A stretch of 64,000 bases of DNA from Luteimonas kalidii. GTDB lineage: Bacteria; Pseudomonadota; Gammaproteobacteria; Xanthomonadales; Xanthomonadaceae. A program made the translations under genes and the position numbers. The notes beneath the pieces were generated by a model. It was given only the letters and a program-made list of their open reading frames with translations. It was not told the DNA's origin and made no database searches. Shown here piece after piece: positions 33,431 through 42,897 of this stretch (within the stretch, counting starts at the first letter, position 1; each line of letters begins with the position of its first letter). The stretch covers positions 32,024 through 96,023 of the forward strand of contig NZ_JARXRO010000007.1 in the NCBI RefSeq assembly GCF_029887935.1, written 5' to 3'.

Positions 33431-33446
33431 ATAGCGGTACGCATAT
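33431..33446 (+). promoter_or_regulatory. Candidate LysR-type operator upstream of the arabonate dehydratase
   Basis: ATA-GCGGTACGCA-TAT, extended by flanking GCG/CGC. A -10-like TAGCAT at 33491-33496 predicts transcription start near 33503, which puts the operator centre near -65, the classical LysR activation position. A good -35 box is lacking, as expected for an activator-dependent promoter. Confidence 0.6.
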
Positions 33447-33559
33447 CGCACGGGGCCGGATTGTTATTTTTCCGGCATCCCCGCTGCCGTTAGCATCGCC
33501 GCACGGGGCGCGGCCCGGCACGGGCGCCCCACCCTTCCACGGGCAGGACTCCCGACCGC

Positions 33560-35284
33560 ATGAGCGCACCCAGCAAGCCCCCACGCCGCAGCCAGGCGTG
33601 GTTCGGCCGCGACGGCAAGCAGGGCTTCTACTACCGCAGCTGGCTCAAGGGCCTGGGCCTGCCGCACGAGATGTTCGACGGCCGCCCGGTGATCGGCATC
33701 TGCAATACCTGGTCCGAGCTCACGCCCTGCAATTCCTCGTTCCGCGAGCTGGCCGAGCACGTCAAGCGCGGCGTGTACGAGGCCGGCGGCTTCCCGCTGG
33801 AATTTCCGGTGATGTCGCTGGGCGAAACCCAGATGCGGCCCACCGCCATGCTGTTCCGCAACCTCGCCAGCATGGACGTGGAGGAATCGATCCGCGCCAA
33901 CCCGATCGACGGCGTGGTGCTGCTGATGGGCTGCGACAAGACCACGCCGTCGCTGCTGATGGGCGCGGCCAGCGTGGACCTGCCGGCGATCGGCGTGTCG
34001 GGCGGGCCGTCGCTCTCCGGCAACTGGCGCGGCAAGCCGGTGGGCTCGGGCACCGGCGTGATCGAGATGTCCGAGATGGTGCGCGCCGGCACGCTGTCGC
34101 AGGACGAGTTCACCGAGGCCGAGGCCTGCATGCAGCGTTCCAAGGGCAGCTGCATGACCATGGGCACGGCGTCGACGATGGCGAGCATGGTCGAGGCGCT
34201 GGGCATGTCGCTGCCGGAGAACGCGGCGATCCCGGCGGTGGATTCGCGCCGCTTCCGCCTGGCGCACCTGAGTGGCCGGCGCATCGTGGAGATGGTGCGC
34301 GAGGACCTGCGCATGTCGAAGGTGCTCACGCGCAAAGCCTTCGCCAATGCGATCCGCGCCAATGCCGCGATCGGCGGCTCGACCAACGCGGTGATCCACC
34401 TGCTGGCGATCGCCGGGCGCCTGGGCGTGCCGCTGACGCTGGACGACTGGGACGCGATCGGTTCGCGCCTGCCCTGCCTGGTCAACCTGAAGCCGTCGGG
34501 CGAATACCTGATGGAGGATTTCTACTACGCCGGCGGCCTGCCCGCGGTGCTGCGCGAGATCTCGCAGCACCTCGACCTCGATGCGTTGACGGTGAACGGT
34601 CTCACGCTGGGCGAGAACATCGCCGACGCGCCGTGCTGGAACCGCGACGTGATCCGCCCGCTGGACCAGCCGCTGCGGCCCGAGGCCGGGATCGCCGTGC
34701 TGCGCGGCAACCTGGCGCCCGATGGCGCGGTGCTGAAGCCGTCGGCCGCGTCGCCGCACCTGCTGAAGCATCGCGGGCGCGCGGTGGTGTTCGAGGACAT
34801 CAAGGATTTCAAGGCGCGGATCGACGACGAGGCGCTCGAGATCGACGAGCACAGCATCATGGTGCTCAAGCACTGCGGCCCGCGCGGCTATCCCGGCATG
34901 GCCGAGGTGGGCAACATGCCGCTGCCGCCGAAGCTGCTGCGGCGTGGCATCACCGACCTGGTGCGCATCTCCGACGCGCGCATGAGCGGCACCGCCTACG
35001 GCACCGTGGTGCTGCACGTCTCGCCCGAAGCCGCCGCCGGCGGCCCGCTGGCGCTGGTGCGCGAGGGCGATTTCATCGAACTCGACGTCCCGGGCCGACG
35101 CCTGCACCTGGATGTGTCCGACGCCGAACTCGCGCGCCGCCGCGCCGAATGGACGCCGCCGCCGGCACCGGCGCGCGGCTGGAGCAAACTCTACGTCGAG
35201 ACCGTGCAGCAGGCCCACCTCGGCGCCGACCTCGACTTCCTGGTCGGCGGCAGCGGTGACACCGTCGCCGGCGACTCGCACTGA
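33560..35284 (+). CDS. L-arabonate dehydratase (IlvD/EDD family)
   Basis: 574 residues. Converts L-arabonate to 2-keto-3-deoxy-L-arabonate with an iron-sulfur cluster and Mg2+. The cluster cysteines are Cys57 (SELTPCNSS), Cys125 (LLMGCDKTTP) and Cys198 (KGSCMTMGT); their spacing equals that reported for the Rhizobium leguminosarum pentonate dehydratase. RISDARMSGTAYGTVVLHVSPEAA holds the conserved C-terminal active-site Ser. The N-terminal RSQAWFGRDGKQGFYYRSWLKGLG is typical of the sugar-acid rather than dihydroxy-acid dehydratases. It lies downstream of the LysR gene on the plus strand, apart from the other pathway genes. Confidence 0.92.
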   Translation: MSAPSKPPRRSQAWFGRDGKQGFYYRSWLKGLGLPHEMFDGRPVIGICNTWSELTPCNSSFRELAEHVKRGVYEAGGFPLEFPVMSLGETQMRPTAMLFRNLASMDVEESIRANPIDGVVLLMGCDKTTPSLLMGAASVDLPAIGVSGGPSLSGNWRGKPVGSGTGVIEMSEMVRAGTLSQDEFTEAEACMQRSKGSCMTMGTASTMASMVEALGMSLPENAAIPAVDSRRFRLAHLSGRRIVEMVREDLRMSKVLTRKAFANAIRANAAIGGSTNAVIHLLAIAGRLGVPLTLDDWDAIGSRLPCLVNLKPSGEYLMEDFYYAGGLPAVLREISQHLDLDALTVNGLTLGENIADAPCWNRDVIRPLDQPLRPEAGIAVLRGNLAPDGAVLKPSAASPHLLKHRGRAVVFEDIKDFKARIDDEALEIDEHSIMVLKHCGPRGYPGMAEVGNMPLPPKLLRRGITDLVRISDARMSGTAYGTVVLHVSPEAAAGGPLALVREGDFIELDVPGRRLHLDVSDAELARRRAEWTPPPAPARGWSKLYVETVQQAHLGADLDFLVGGSGDTVAGDSH

Positions 35285-35398
35285 CGGCGGCATCTTGCGG
35301 CTCCGCCGGAACGCCGCCTGTTCTTCCGCCGCTCCGGTACCGCACGATGCTGCGACTTCCCGCGCCCTTGTTGCCGACGCTGCACGATGCTGTTCCTT

Positions 35399-35413
35399 CC
35401 CCGCTTTGCGGGG
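35399..35413. terminator. Hairpin between the dehydratase and GH127 genes
   Basis: CCCCGC / GCGGGG with loop TTT, extended by flanking T/A pairs, 114 bp after the dehydratase stop. Two GCACGATGCTG repeats (35342-35352 and 35382-35392) lie just upstream. No T-run follows. Confidence 0.4.
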
Positions 35414-35523
35414 GAAAGACGATCAGGACCTTCGCGCCGCGCGACACGGCAGTCCTCCCCCGTCAAACAAGGAAAGGACGACTGCGGTTGTGCCCGAACC
35501 TCCCTTGAAGGCTCCCACGTCCG

Positions 35524-37968
35524 ATGCCTGATCCCCACGCCAGCCCGCAGCTGACCCGCCGCCACTTCGTCGCTGCGCTCGGCGCGGGCGCGCTGCTGCC
35601 CCTTGCGCCTGCGCTCGCGCGCGCAGCGACGCAGGCCGCAGCGCCCGCCCTGCAGCCCTTCCCGCTGTCCGCGATCCGGATCACGGACGGCCCCTTCGCC
35701 CATGCCCAGGCACTGAACCTGCGCTACCTCGCCGCGCTCGACGTCGACCGTCTGCTGGCGCCGTTCCGGATCGAGGCCGGTCTGCCCGCGCCCGGCGGGA
35801 AGTACCCGAACTGGGAATCGATGGGGCTCGACGGCCACACCGCCGGCCACTACCTCACCGCGCTGGCGCAGCAGGCCGCGCAGGGCGACGCCGCCATGCG
35901 CGCGCGCCTGGACGCGATGGTCGCCGGGCTGGCCGAATGCCAGCGCGCGAACGGCGACGGCTACCTCGGCGGCGTGCCGGACGGGCGCGTGCTGTGGAAC
36001 CACATCGCCTCGGGCACGTTCGAGGCCGGTGCCTTCTCGCTCGAAGGCGCCTGGGTGCCCTTCTACAACCTGCACAAGACCTTCGCCGGCCTGCGCGATA
36101 CCTGGCTCATGGTCGGCCACGCACAGGCGCGCGAGCTGCTCGTGCGCTTCGCCGACTGGTGCGAGGCGCTGGTGGCCAACCTCGACGACGTGCAGCTGCA
36201 GCGCATCCTCGACACCGAACACGGCGGCATGAACGAGGTGCTCGCAGACGTCCATGCCATCACCGGCGACCGCAGGTATCTCGCGCTGGCGCGGCGCTTC
36301 TGCCACCGCGCGATCCTCGATCCGCTGCTGCGGCGCGAGGATGCGCTCGACGGCCTGCACGCCAACACCCAGATCCCCAAGGTGATCGGCTTCGCCCGCA
36401 TCGGCGAACTCGACGACGAGCCGGCGTGGATCGAGGCCGCGCGCTTCTTCTGGGAGACGGTGGTCGACCGCCGCAGCATCGCCTTCGGCGGCAACAGCGT
36501 GCGCGAGCACTTCAACCCGGTGGACGACTTCGGGCCGATGGTCGGCTCGCGCGAGGGCCCCGAAACCTGCAACAGCTACAACATGCTGCGGCTGACCATG
36601 CTGCTGCACCGGATCGCCCCGCAGGCGCGCGACGCCGACACCTACGAGCGCGTGCTCTACAACCACATCCTGTCCACCCAGCATCCCGGCCACGGCGGGC
36701 TGGTGTACTTCACCCCGATCCGGCCGCGCCACTACCGCGTGTACTCGCAGCCCACGCAGTGCTTCTGGTGCTGCGTGGGCACGGGGATGGAGAACCACGG
36801 CCGCCACGGTGCGTTCGCCTACGGCCACGGCGACGATGCGCTGGCGGTGCACCTGTACCTGCCCTCGGAGCTGTCGTGGCCCGCGCGCGGCCTGCGCCTG
36901 CGCCAGGAGACCGCGTTCCCTGAGCAGGCATCGAGCACGCTGCACCTGTCGCTGGACGCGCCGCAGGCGTTCACCCTTCAGCTGCGCCATCCGCACTGGC
37001 TCGACGGCCCGCTCGAGGTCTCGGTGAATGGCGAGCGCTGGCCGCTGGCGTCCGCGCCGGGCACGTACGCCGTGATTTCGCGCACCTGGGCCGACGGCGA
37101 CCGCATCGACATCGCGCTGCCGATGCGCACCCGCATCGAGGGCCTGCCCGACGGCTCGGACTGGGTGGCCGTGATGCACGGCCCGCTGATGCTCGCCGCA
37201 CGCACCGGCGAAGGGGATATGGACGGCCTGATCGCCGACGACGGCCGCGGCAGCCACATCGCGCCCGGGCCCTACCAGCCGCTCGACGGCGCGCCGATGC
37301 TGGTCGGCGAACGCGACGCGCTGGCCGCCGGCATCGTGCCGGTGCCGGGCGAGCCGCTGGTGTTCACCGCCTCGGCGCTCATCCGCCCTGGCGACTACCG
37401 AGACCTGCGCCTGGAACCGCTGTCGCGCGTGCACGACGCGCGCTACATGGCCTACTGGCGTACGGCCACCACGGCCGACTACCCAGCCGTGGTGGCGGCC
37501 GCCGAGGCGGCCGAACGCGCACGCGAAGTGCTCGACGCGCGCACGCTGGACGAAGTGCAGCCCGGCGAGCAGCAGCCCGAGGTCGAGCACGGCTACGCGG
37601 GCGAGGACTCGGCTACCGGGCAGATGCTCGGCCGTCCATGGCGCGATGCCGGGCGCGCGTTCGGCTATCGCCTGTCCGCGCGGCGTGAGGTCGCCGCGGG
37701 CATGCCGCTGGCACTGCAGCTGACCCTGTTCCCGGCCGAATGGGGCGCGGCGATGGATGTCGAGGTCGGGGGAACGGTGCTGGAGACGATCGTATTCGAC
37801 GGCTCCGGGCGCGACGAACTGCAGCCGCGCGAGATCGCGCTGCCGGCCGCGCTCGCCGCGCAGGCGCGCGGCGACGGCATCCGCGTGCGCTTCGTCGCCC
37901 GCGACGGCAAGCGCACGCCGCGCGTGTTCGGCGTGCGCCTGCTGCGTGCCGAAGCGGCGCGCGACTGA
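35524..37968 (+). CDS. GH127-family beta-L-arabinofuranosidase, Tat-exported
   Basis: 814 residues. A twin-arginine signal (LTRRHFVAALGAGALLPLAPALARA) predicts folded export. The (alpha/alpha)6 catalytic domain follows, with ITDGPFAHAQALNLRYLAALDVDRLL, DGHTAGHYLTALA and WVPFYNLHKTFAGL. The zinc-thiolate site of the family is present: Glu and Cys in GPETCNSYNM (about 345-347), and Cys416 and the nucleophile Cys417 in QCFWCCVGTGMENHG. C-terminal beta-domains complete the protein. GH127 enzymes remove beta-L-arabinofuranose, for example from plant hydroxyproline-rich glycoproteins. It follows the dehydratase by 240 bp. Confidence 0.93.
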   Translation: MPDPHASPQLTRRHFVAALGAGALLPLAPALARAATQAAAPALQPFPLSAIRITDGPFAHAQALNLRYLAALDVDRLLAPFRIEAGLPAPGGKYPNWESMGLDGHTAGHYLTALAQQAAQGDAAMRARLDAMVAGLAECQRANGDGYLGGVPDGRVLWNHIASGTFEAGAFSLEGAWVPFYNLHKTFAGLRDTWLMVGHAQARELLVRFADWCEALVANLDDVQLQRILDTEHGGMNEVLADVHAITGDRRYLALARRFCHRAILDPLLRREDALDGLHANTQIPKVIGFARIGELDDEPAWIEAARFFWETVVDRRSIAFGGNSVREHFNPVDDFGPMVGSREGPETCNSYNMLRLTMLLHRIAPQARDADTYERVLYNHILSTQHPGHGGLVYFTPIRPRHYRVYSQPTQCFWCCVGTGMENHGRHGAFAYGHGDDALAVHLYLPSELSWPARGLRLRQETAFPEQASSTLHLSLDAPQAFTLQLRHPHWLDGPLEVSVNGERWPLASAPGTYAVISRTWADGDRIDIALPMRTRIEGLPDGSDWVAVMHGPLMLAARTGEGDMDGLIADDGRGSHIAPGPYQPLDGAPMLVGERDALAAGIVPVPGEPLVFTASALIRPGDYRDLRLEPLSRVHDARYMAYWRTATTADYPAVVAAAEAAERAREVLDARTLDEVQPGEQQPEVEHGYAGEDSATGQMLGRPWRDAGRAFGYRLSARREVAAGMPLALQLTLFPAEWGAAMDVEVGGTVLETIVFDGSGRDELQPREIALPAALAAQARGDGIRVRFVARDGKRTPRVFGVRLLRAEAARD

Positions 37969-38152
37969 TGCGCGACGTGCGCCGCAGGTCAGCGCCGCGC
38001 CGATGCCCGCGCCGGGCCATTCGAGCCGCGGCCATCGCGCCGCCGGCCGGCCCGATGCGGCGGTGAGGTCATCCACGTCGCCCGATGCGATCCGGCCGCC
38101 GGTGCGATCCACGCGACCGACGCGAGGCGACCGGTCGCGATCCGGCCCCGCG

Positions 38153-38935
38153 TCAGTCGCCCGCCAGCGCCGCCTCGATCAAGCGATGCAGCACCGGCTG
38201 CAGCTGCGCGGCGCGGGCGTCGTCCCACGCGAAGCTGTCCTCGTCCATGTAGGTGCGCTGGCTGATCTCCAGCTGCACGGCCTGGATGCCGCGGGCCGGA
38301 TCCGCATAGTGGCGGGTGATGTAGCCGCCGCGGAAGCGGCCGTTGTGCACCCAGTCGTAGCGCGCCTGTCCCGCCAGCACCGCTTCCAGGCGCCGCTGCA
38401 GCGCCCCGCCGGCGCTGGCGCCACCGGCGGTGCCGAGGTTGAGGTCGGGCAGCCGGCCGTCGAACAGGAACGGCAGTTCGCCGCGGATCGAATGGCCTTC
38501 CCACAGCACCACCGCGCCGTGCGCGGCGCGCAGGCGGTCGAGCTCCCCGCGCAGCGCGATGTGGTACGGCCGCCAGTACGTGTCCACCCGCGCGCGCACC
38601 TCGTCCTCCGAGGGCTGCTTGCCGTCGCGGTAGACCGGGTCGCCACTGAAGCGCACCACCGGGCACAGACCGGTGGTGTTCTGCCCGGGGTACAGCGAGA
38701 CGTCGTCCTCGCCGCGGTTGAGATCGATGACGTAGCGCGAATGCGTGGGCACCAGCACCGAGGCACCGAAGTCGCGCGCGAACGCGTACAGGCGCGCGAT
38801 GTGCCAGTCGGTGTCGGGCACGCGCCGCGCATCGTCGGTCAGCCGCGCGGCGATCGCCTCCGGCGCATGCGTTCCGTCATGCGGCAGGCTGACCAGCAGC
38901 GGCGCGCTGCCGCGATGCAGGGTGAAGATCTCCAT
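38153..38935 (-). CDS. hutG: N-formylglutamate amidohydrolase
   Basis: 260 residues. Hydrolyses N-formyl-L-glutamate to glutamate and formate, the last step of one histidine-degradation route. The conserved metal-site motifs are SLPHDGTHAP, VIDLNRGEDDVSLYPGQNTTGLCP, LWEGHSIRGELPFLFDGRLPDLNLGT and QLEISQRTYMDE. No other hut gene is nearby; the gene stands between two arabinose-region hydrolases in opposite orientation. The start is MEIFTLHRGSAPLLVSLP; an upstream ATG (MRRTIQ) 7 codons earlier is possible. Confidence 0.92.
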   Translation of the reverse strand: MEIFTLHRGSAPLLVSLPHDGTHAPEAIAARLTDDARRVPDTDWHIARLYAFARDFGASVLVPTHSRYVIDLNRGEDDVSLYPGQNTTGLCPVVRFSGDPVYRDGKQPSEDEVRARVDTYWRPYHIALRGELDRLRAAHGAVVLWEGHSIRGELPFLFDGRLPDLNLGTAGGASAGGALQRRLEAVLAGQARYDWVHNGRFRGGYITRHYADPARGIQAVQLEISQRTYMDEDSFAWDDARAAQLQPVLHRLIEAALAGD

Positions 38936-39117
38936 GCCCTGGATTGTACGGCGCATGCCCGGAGTGGTCGCGCACAGCGCGTGCGCGCATTCTCCGCCCC
39001 TGCGTCCCGATGCGAAGGCCCGCACCTGCCCTGGGCATCGAACGTCGTCGCCATTGCCGGTGAGGCGCGATCCGCCTGCCGCCCCGCCCCCACACTTCCT
39101 GCCCCTGGACCCAAGCC

Positions 39118-40134
39118 ATGAGATTCCTGCTGCTGCCGATCTGCTGCGCCCTGCTGCTGGCCTGTGCGACCCAACCTGTTGGCCGGTCCGCATCGTCGAA
39201 CGGTACCCCGCAGCGCGCCGCCACCAATCCGCTGTTCACCGATCGCCACACCGCCGATCCCGCCCCGCTGGTGGTCGGCGATACGCTCTACCTCTACGTC
39301 GGGCACGACATGGCGCGCGGCGACCAGATGTTCAACATCACCGAGTGGCTGGTCTATTCGACCACCGACATGGCGACCTGGACGGCGCACGGCCCGGTCA
39401 TGAAGCCGACCGATTTCAAGTGGGCCAGCCGGGATGCCTGGGCTTCGGAGGCGATCGAGAAGGACGGGAAGTTCTACTTCTACACCACGGTGGAACACGA
39501 CGACACGCACCCGGGCAAGGCGATCGGGGTCGCCGTGTCCGACAGCCCGCTCGGCCCGTTCGTCGATGCGCGCGGCTCGGCCCTGGTCAGCAACGACATG
39601 ACGCCGCAGGGGCCGCACACCTGGGACGACATCGACCCGACGGTATTCATCGACGACGACGGCAGCGCCTGGCTGATGTGGGGCAACGCCAACTTCTACT
39701 ACGCCCGGCTCAAGCCGGACATGATCGAGCTCGATGGCCCGATCATGCAGGCCGAGCTGCCCAAGTATGAGGAAGGCCCCTGGCTGCACAAGCGCGGCGA
39801 ACTCTACTACCTCACCTACGCGTCGCGGGACAAGTCCGTGTCCGAGGACGAGCTGATTTCCTATGCCACCGCGCCGTCCGTCACCGGGCCGTGGACCTAT
39901 CGCGGCGAGATCAGCGGCCCGGCGCAGAACAGCTTCACCATCCATCCCGGGATCGTGGAGTTCAAGGGCGACTGGTACTTTTTCTATCACCACGGGGGCC
40001 TGACGGTCGGCGACCAGGGCGGCGGGCTCGGTCGTCGCGCGGTGGCGGTGGAGCACCTGTACTACCGCGAAGACGGCAGCATCGTGCCGATCACCCACAC
40101 GGCCGAAGGCGTGTCGCGTCCGCGGACCCGGTGA
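39118..40134 (+). CDS. Glycoside hydrolase family 43 lipoprotein
   Basis: 338 residues. The signal peptide ends in a lipobox (CCALLLAC), so the enzyme is probably an outer-membrane-anchored lipoprotein. It is a single GH43 propeller: base Asp in HTADPAPLVVGDTLYLYVGHD, WDDIDPTVFIDDDGSAWLMWG, and acid Glu in LPKYEEGPWLHKRGELYYLTYAS. It has no C-terminal beta-sandwich, unlike the larger GH43 enzyme of this region. It is likely an exo-alpha-L-arabinofuranosidase or xylosidase; specificity is uncertain. There is no obvious ribosome binding site, and no operator copy was found upstream. Confidence 0.87.
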   Translation: MRFLLLPICCALLLACATQPVGRSASSNGTPQRAATNPLFTDRHTADPAPLVVGDTLYLYVGHDMARGDQMFNITEWLVYSTTDMATWTAHGPVMKPTDFKWASRDAWASEAIEKDGKFYFYTTVEHDDTHPGKAIGVAVSDSPLGPFVDARGSALVSNDMTPQGPHTWDDIDPTVFIDDDGSAWLMWGNANFYYARLKPDMIELDGPIMQAELPKYEEGPWLHKRGELYYLTYASRDKSVSEDELISYATAPSVTGPWTYRGEISGPAQNSFTIHPGIVEFKGDWYFFYHHGGLTVGDQGGGLGRRAVAVEHLYYREDGSIVPITHTAEGVSRPRTR

Positions 40135-40233
40135 CCATGCGCGACGCGGCTGCGGCCGGTCGTCCACGACGGTTGACCGGCAACGGCGCGGTCACCACAT
40201 GTGCGCGATGCAGGCGCGGCCACCGCGCCGCCG

Positions 40234-41598
40234 TCAATGCATCAGCACCACTTCCTCGGCACTGGTGGGATGGATCGCCATGGTCGCGTGCAGGTCGTCC
40301 AAGGTGATGCCCTTCTTCAGCGCGACCGCGAAGCCCTGCAGGATCTCGTCCGCGCCTTCGCCCAGCAGGTGCAGGCCGACCACGCGCCGCTCCGCGCCGC
40401 TGCACACCAGCTTGAACAGGCTGTGCTGGGGACGGTCGGCCAGCGCCTGCAGCATCGGCCGGAAGGTGCTGCGGTAGACGTGCACGTCGTCGCCGAAGCG
40501 CTCGCGCGCCTGCGCCTCGGTCAGCCCCACCGACGCCAGCGGCGGATGCGCGAACACCACGCTCGGGATGTTCTCGTAGTCGACCTTCGCCTCCGGCTGC
40601 CCGCCGAACACGCGGTCCATCGCCCGGCGCGCGGCGGCGATCGCCACCGGCGTCAGCGTCACCTGGCCGGTGACGTCGCCGACCGCCAGCACGTGCGGCT
40701 GGCTCGTGCGCTGGAACGCGTCGACGACGATGTTGCCGTCCCCGTCCACCTCGATCGCGGCTGCCTCGAGCCCGAGCCCGCTGCTGCTGGCGGCGCGCCC
40801 CACCGCCAGCAACACCTGGGCATAGTCGCCGCTGCTGCAGCCATTGGCATCGCGCAGCCGCAGCGCGCCGTCCTCGCCCTCGATCGCGGCGAGCCGGTAA
40901 CCGAAGTGCATGCCGATGCCCTGGTGGCGGTAGTTCTCCTGCAGCCGCTGCGCCAGTTCGGCATCGGCGTGGCCGAGCAGGCGTTCGCTGCGCGCGAAGA
41001 TGTCGACGCGGCTGCCGAGGGCCTGCAGCACGCCGGCCAGTTCGACCGCGATGTAGCCGCCGCCGATCAGCGCCACGCGCGGCGGCGCCTCGCACAGCGC
41101 GAAGAAATCGTCCGACACGCCGGCCAGGTCCGCGCCCGGCACGTCCGGCCTGCGCGGCGAGGATCCGGTGGCGAGCAGCACATGGGCGGCCTGCAGCCGG
41201 GTGCCGTTCTCGCATTCCACCGTGTGCGCGTCGAGCATCCGCCCACGCGCAGGCATCAACACCACTCCGGCCTCGTCCAGGCGCCGCAGGTAGCTGGCGT
41301 GGATGCCGTGGATGTATCGCTGGCGGCTGGCGACCAGCGCCGGCCAGTCCAGCGACGGGCGTTCGGGAACGTCGAAGCCGAGGTCCGAGGCCAGCCGCAG
41401 GTGCGCCGAGACTTCGGACGCCAGCCACATCGCCTTCTTCGGCACGCAGCCGACGTTGACGCAGGTGCCGCCGAGTTCGCCGGGTTCCAGCAGCGCCACC
41501 CGTGCACCATGGGCCGCGGCCCGGAACGCGCCGGCCAGCCCACCGCTGCCGCCGCCGAGCACGACCAGGTCGAAATCGAGGGACTCGTTGCTGCTCAT
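40234..41598 (-). CDS. gor: Glutathione-disulfide reductase
   Basis: 454 residues, FAD/NADPH pyridine-nucleotide disulfide oxidoreductase. FAD motif GGGSGGLAGAFRAA (about 15-28), redox-active cysteines Cys46 and Cys51 in GGTCVNVGCVPKK, NADPH motif ALIGGGYIAVELAGVL, and catalytic His-Glu in the C-terminal IHPTSAEE. The absence of the trypanothione- or lipoamide-type C-terminus and the GTCVNVGCVPKK form point to glutathione reductase. The start overlaps the stop of the preceding dehydrogenase gene (ATGA). Confidence 0.95.
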   Translation of the reverse strand: MSSNESLDFDLVVLGGGSGGLAGAFRAAAHGARVALLEPGELGGTCVNVGCVPKKAMWLASEVSAHLRLASDLGFDVPERPSLDWPALVASRQRYIHGIHASYLRRLDEAGVVLMPARGRMLDAHTVECENGTRLQAAHVLLATGSSPRRPDVPGADLAGVSDDFFALCEAPPRVALIGGGYIAVELAGVLQALGSRVDIFARSERLLGHADAELAQRLQENYRHQGIGMHFGYRLAAIEGEDGALRLRDANGCSSGDYAQVLLAVGRAASSSGLGLEAAAIEVDGDGNIVVDAFQRTSQPHVLAVGDVTGQVTLTPVAIAAARRAMDRVFGGQPEAKVDYENIPSVVFAHPPLASVGLTEAQARERFGDDVHVYRSTFRPMLQALADRPQHSLFKLVCSGAERRVVGLHLLGEGADEILQGFAVALKKGITLDDLHATMAIHPTSAEEVVLMH

Positions 41599-42851
41599 GC
41601 GAAGCGTGCCGGCGTATAGGGGGTCGGATCGATGTGCGGCGCGGCGCCAGTCACCAGTTCGGCCAGCAGCCGTCCGGTCGCCGGGCTCATGCTCACGCCG
41701 AGCATGCCGTGGCCGGTGGCCAGCCACAGCCGTTCGAAGCCCGGCGCACGCCCGATCAGCGGCAGGTCGTCCCACGACAGCGGCCGCCAGCCGTACCACT
41801 CCTCGCGCTTCACCGGGCCGACCGGTTCGTGCAGGTATTCGGACGCGCCGCGTTCGAGCGCGTCGAGGCGGCGGCGGTTGAGGCTGGTGTCGTGACCGGA
41901 GAATTCCATCGTGCTGCCGAGGCGGAAGCCGTCCTCCCACACCGTGACGCAGACGCGGCGCTCGTGCAGCGTCATCGGCCGTTTCGGCACCAGGCCCGGA
42001 CGCGAGTAGGTGATCGAATAGCCCTTGCCCGGCTGCATCGCGTCGCGCAGCCAGCGCAGCTTCAGCGCGCGCGCCAGCAGCGGCGACCAGGCGCCGGTGG
42101 CCAGCACCACCTCGCGCGCCAGGCGGGCGCCGTTGCGGGTCTCGACCCGCACGCCGTCGGCGTCTTCCGCCAGGCCGGTGGCCTCGCACTGGTCTTCGAT
42201 CGTGCCGCCGGCGGCGCGCACCACGCGCGCGAGTTCGGCCACGTAGCGGTCGGGACGCAGCTGCGCGTCGCCCGGATAGCGCACCGCGCCGGCGACGCCG
42301 TCGCGCAGCGCGGGTTCCTGCGCCTGGTAGGCGGCGCCCCCGATCACCTCCGCGGCGATGCCCAGCTCCGCCAGCGCCGGCAGCTGGCGCACGTAGGCCT
42401 CCATCGCGGCTTCATCGCGGAACACGCAGTCGGCGCCGGATTCGGCGAACTCGCAGTCCAGCCCGTGCGCGGCGATCCAGTCGGGGAATGCCGCGCGCGA
42501 GGCGTTGAGCAGCTGCGCCCGCGGCCGCGCCGAGGCGTTCCAGTCGCGCGGGTTGCAGCGCCCGGCGAAGCGCAGCATCCACTGCCACAGCGACGGGTCG
42601 AGCCGTGGGCGCACGTAGAACGGCGCATCGGGCGTGAGCATCCAGCGCAGCGCGCGCGCCACCATGCCCGGCGCGTGCAGCGGCCCGGCGTGGCTGGGCG
42701 TGAGCGTGCCGCAGTTGCCGTGCGAACTGCCGCCGCCGACGCGCCCGGCGTCGATCACGCGTACCGTGCGCCCGCGTTCGAGCAGGCACAGCGCGCTGGC
42801 CAGTCCGGACACGCCGGCACCGATGATCAGGATGTCGCTGCGTTCGACCAT
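41595..42851 (-). CDS. D-amino-acid dehydrogenase-like FAD oxidoreductase (DadA family)
   Basis: 418 residues. The N-terminal FAD dinucleotide fold ILIIGAGVSGLASALCLLERG (about 7-27) is followed by GGGSSHGNCGTLTPSHAGPLHAPGM, typical of DadA and D-hydroxyproline dehydrogenases. The C-terminal GWRPLSWDDLPLIGRAPGFERLWLATGHGMLGVSMSPATGRLLAELV is the second FAD-contact region. It oxidises D-amino acids or cyclic imino acids, passing electrons to the respiratory chain in this family. Coupling to gor (4-bp overlap) is unusual. No alanine racemase is adjacent, so the substrate is uncertain. Confidence 0.88.
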   Translation of the reverse strand: MVERSDILIIGAGVSGLASALCLLERGRTVRVIDAGRVGGGSSHGNCGTLTPSHAGPLHAPGMVARALRWMLTPDAPFYVRPRLDPSLWQWMLRFAGRCNPRDWNASARPRAQLLNASRAAFPDWIAAHGLDCEFAESGADCVFRDEAAMEAYVRQLPALAELGIAAEVIGGAAYQAQEPALRDGVAGAVRYPGDAQLRPDRYVAELARVVRAAGGTIEDQCEATGLAEDADGVRVETRNGARLAREVVLATGAWSPLLARALKLRWLRDAMQPGKGYSITYSRPGLVPKRPMTLHERRVCVTVWEDGFRLGSTMEFSGHDTSLNRRRLDALERGASEYLHEPVGPVKREEWYGWRPLSWDDLPLIGRAPGFERLWLATGHGMLGVSMSPATGRLLAELVTGAAPHIDPTPYTPARFA

Positions 42852-42897
42852 GTGTGGAGTGTAGCGGCCAACGCCGCGCCTTCCCTCGCCGCGGCGC

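Noticed and set aside
38153..38935. Treating hutG as evidence for a histidine-utilisation operon here
   Set aside because: No hutU, hutH, hutI or regulator is nearby; the gene stands alone between carbohydrate genes.
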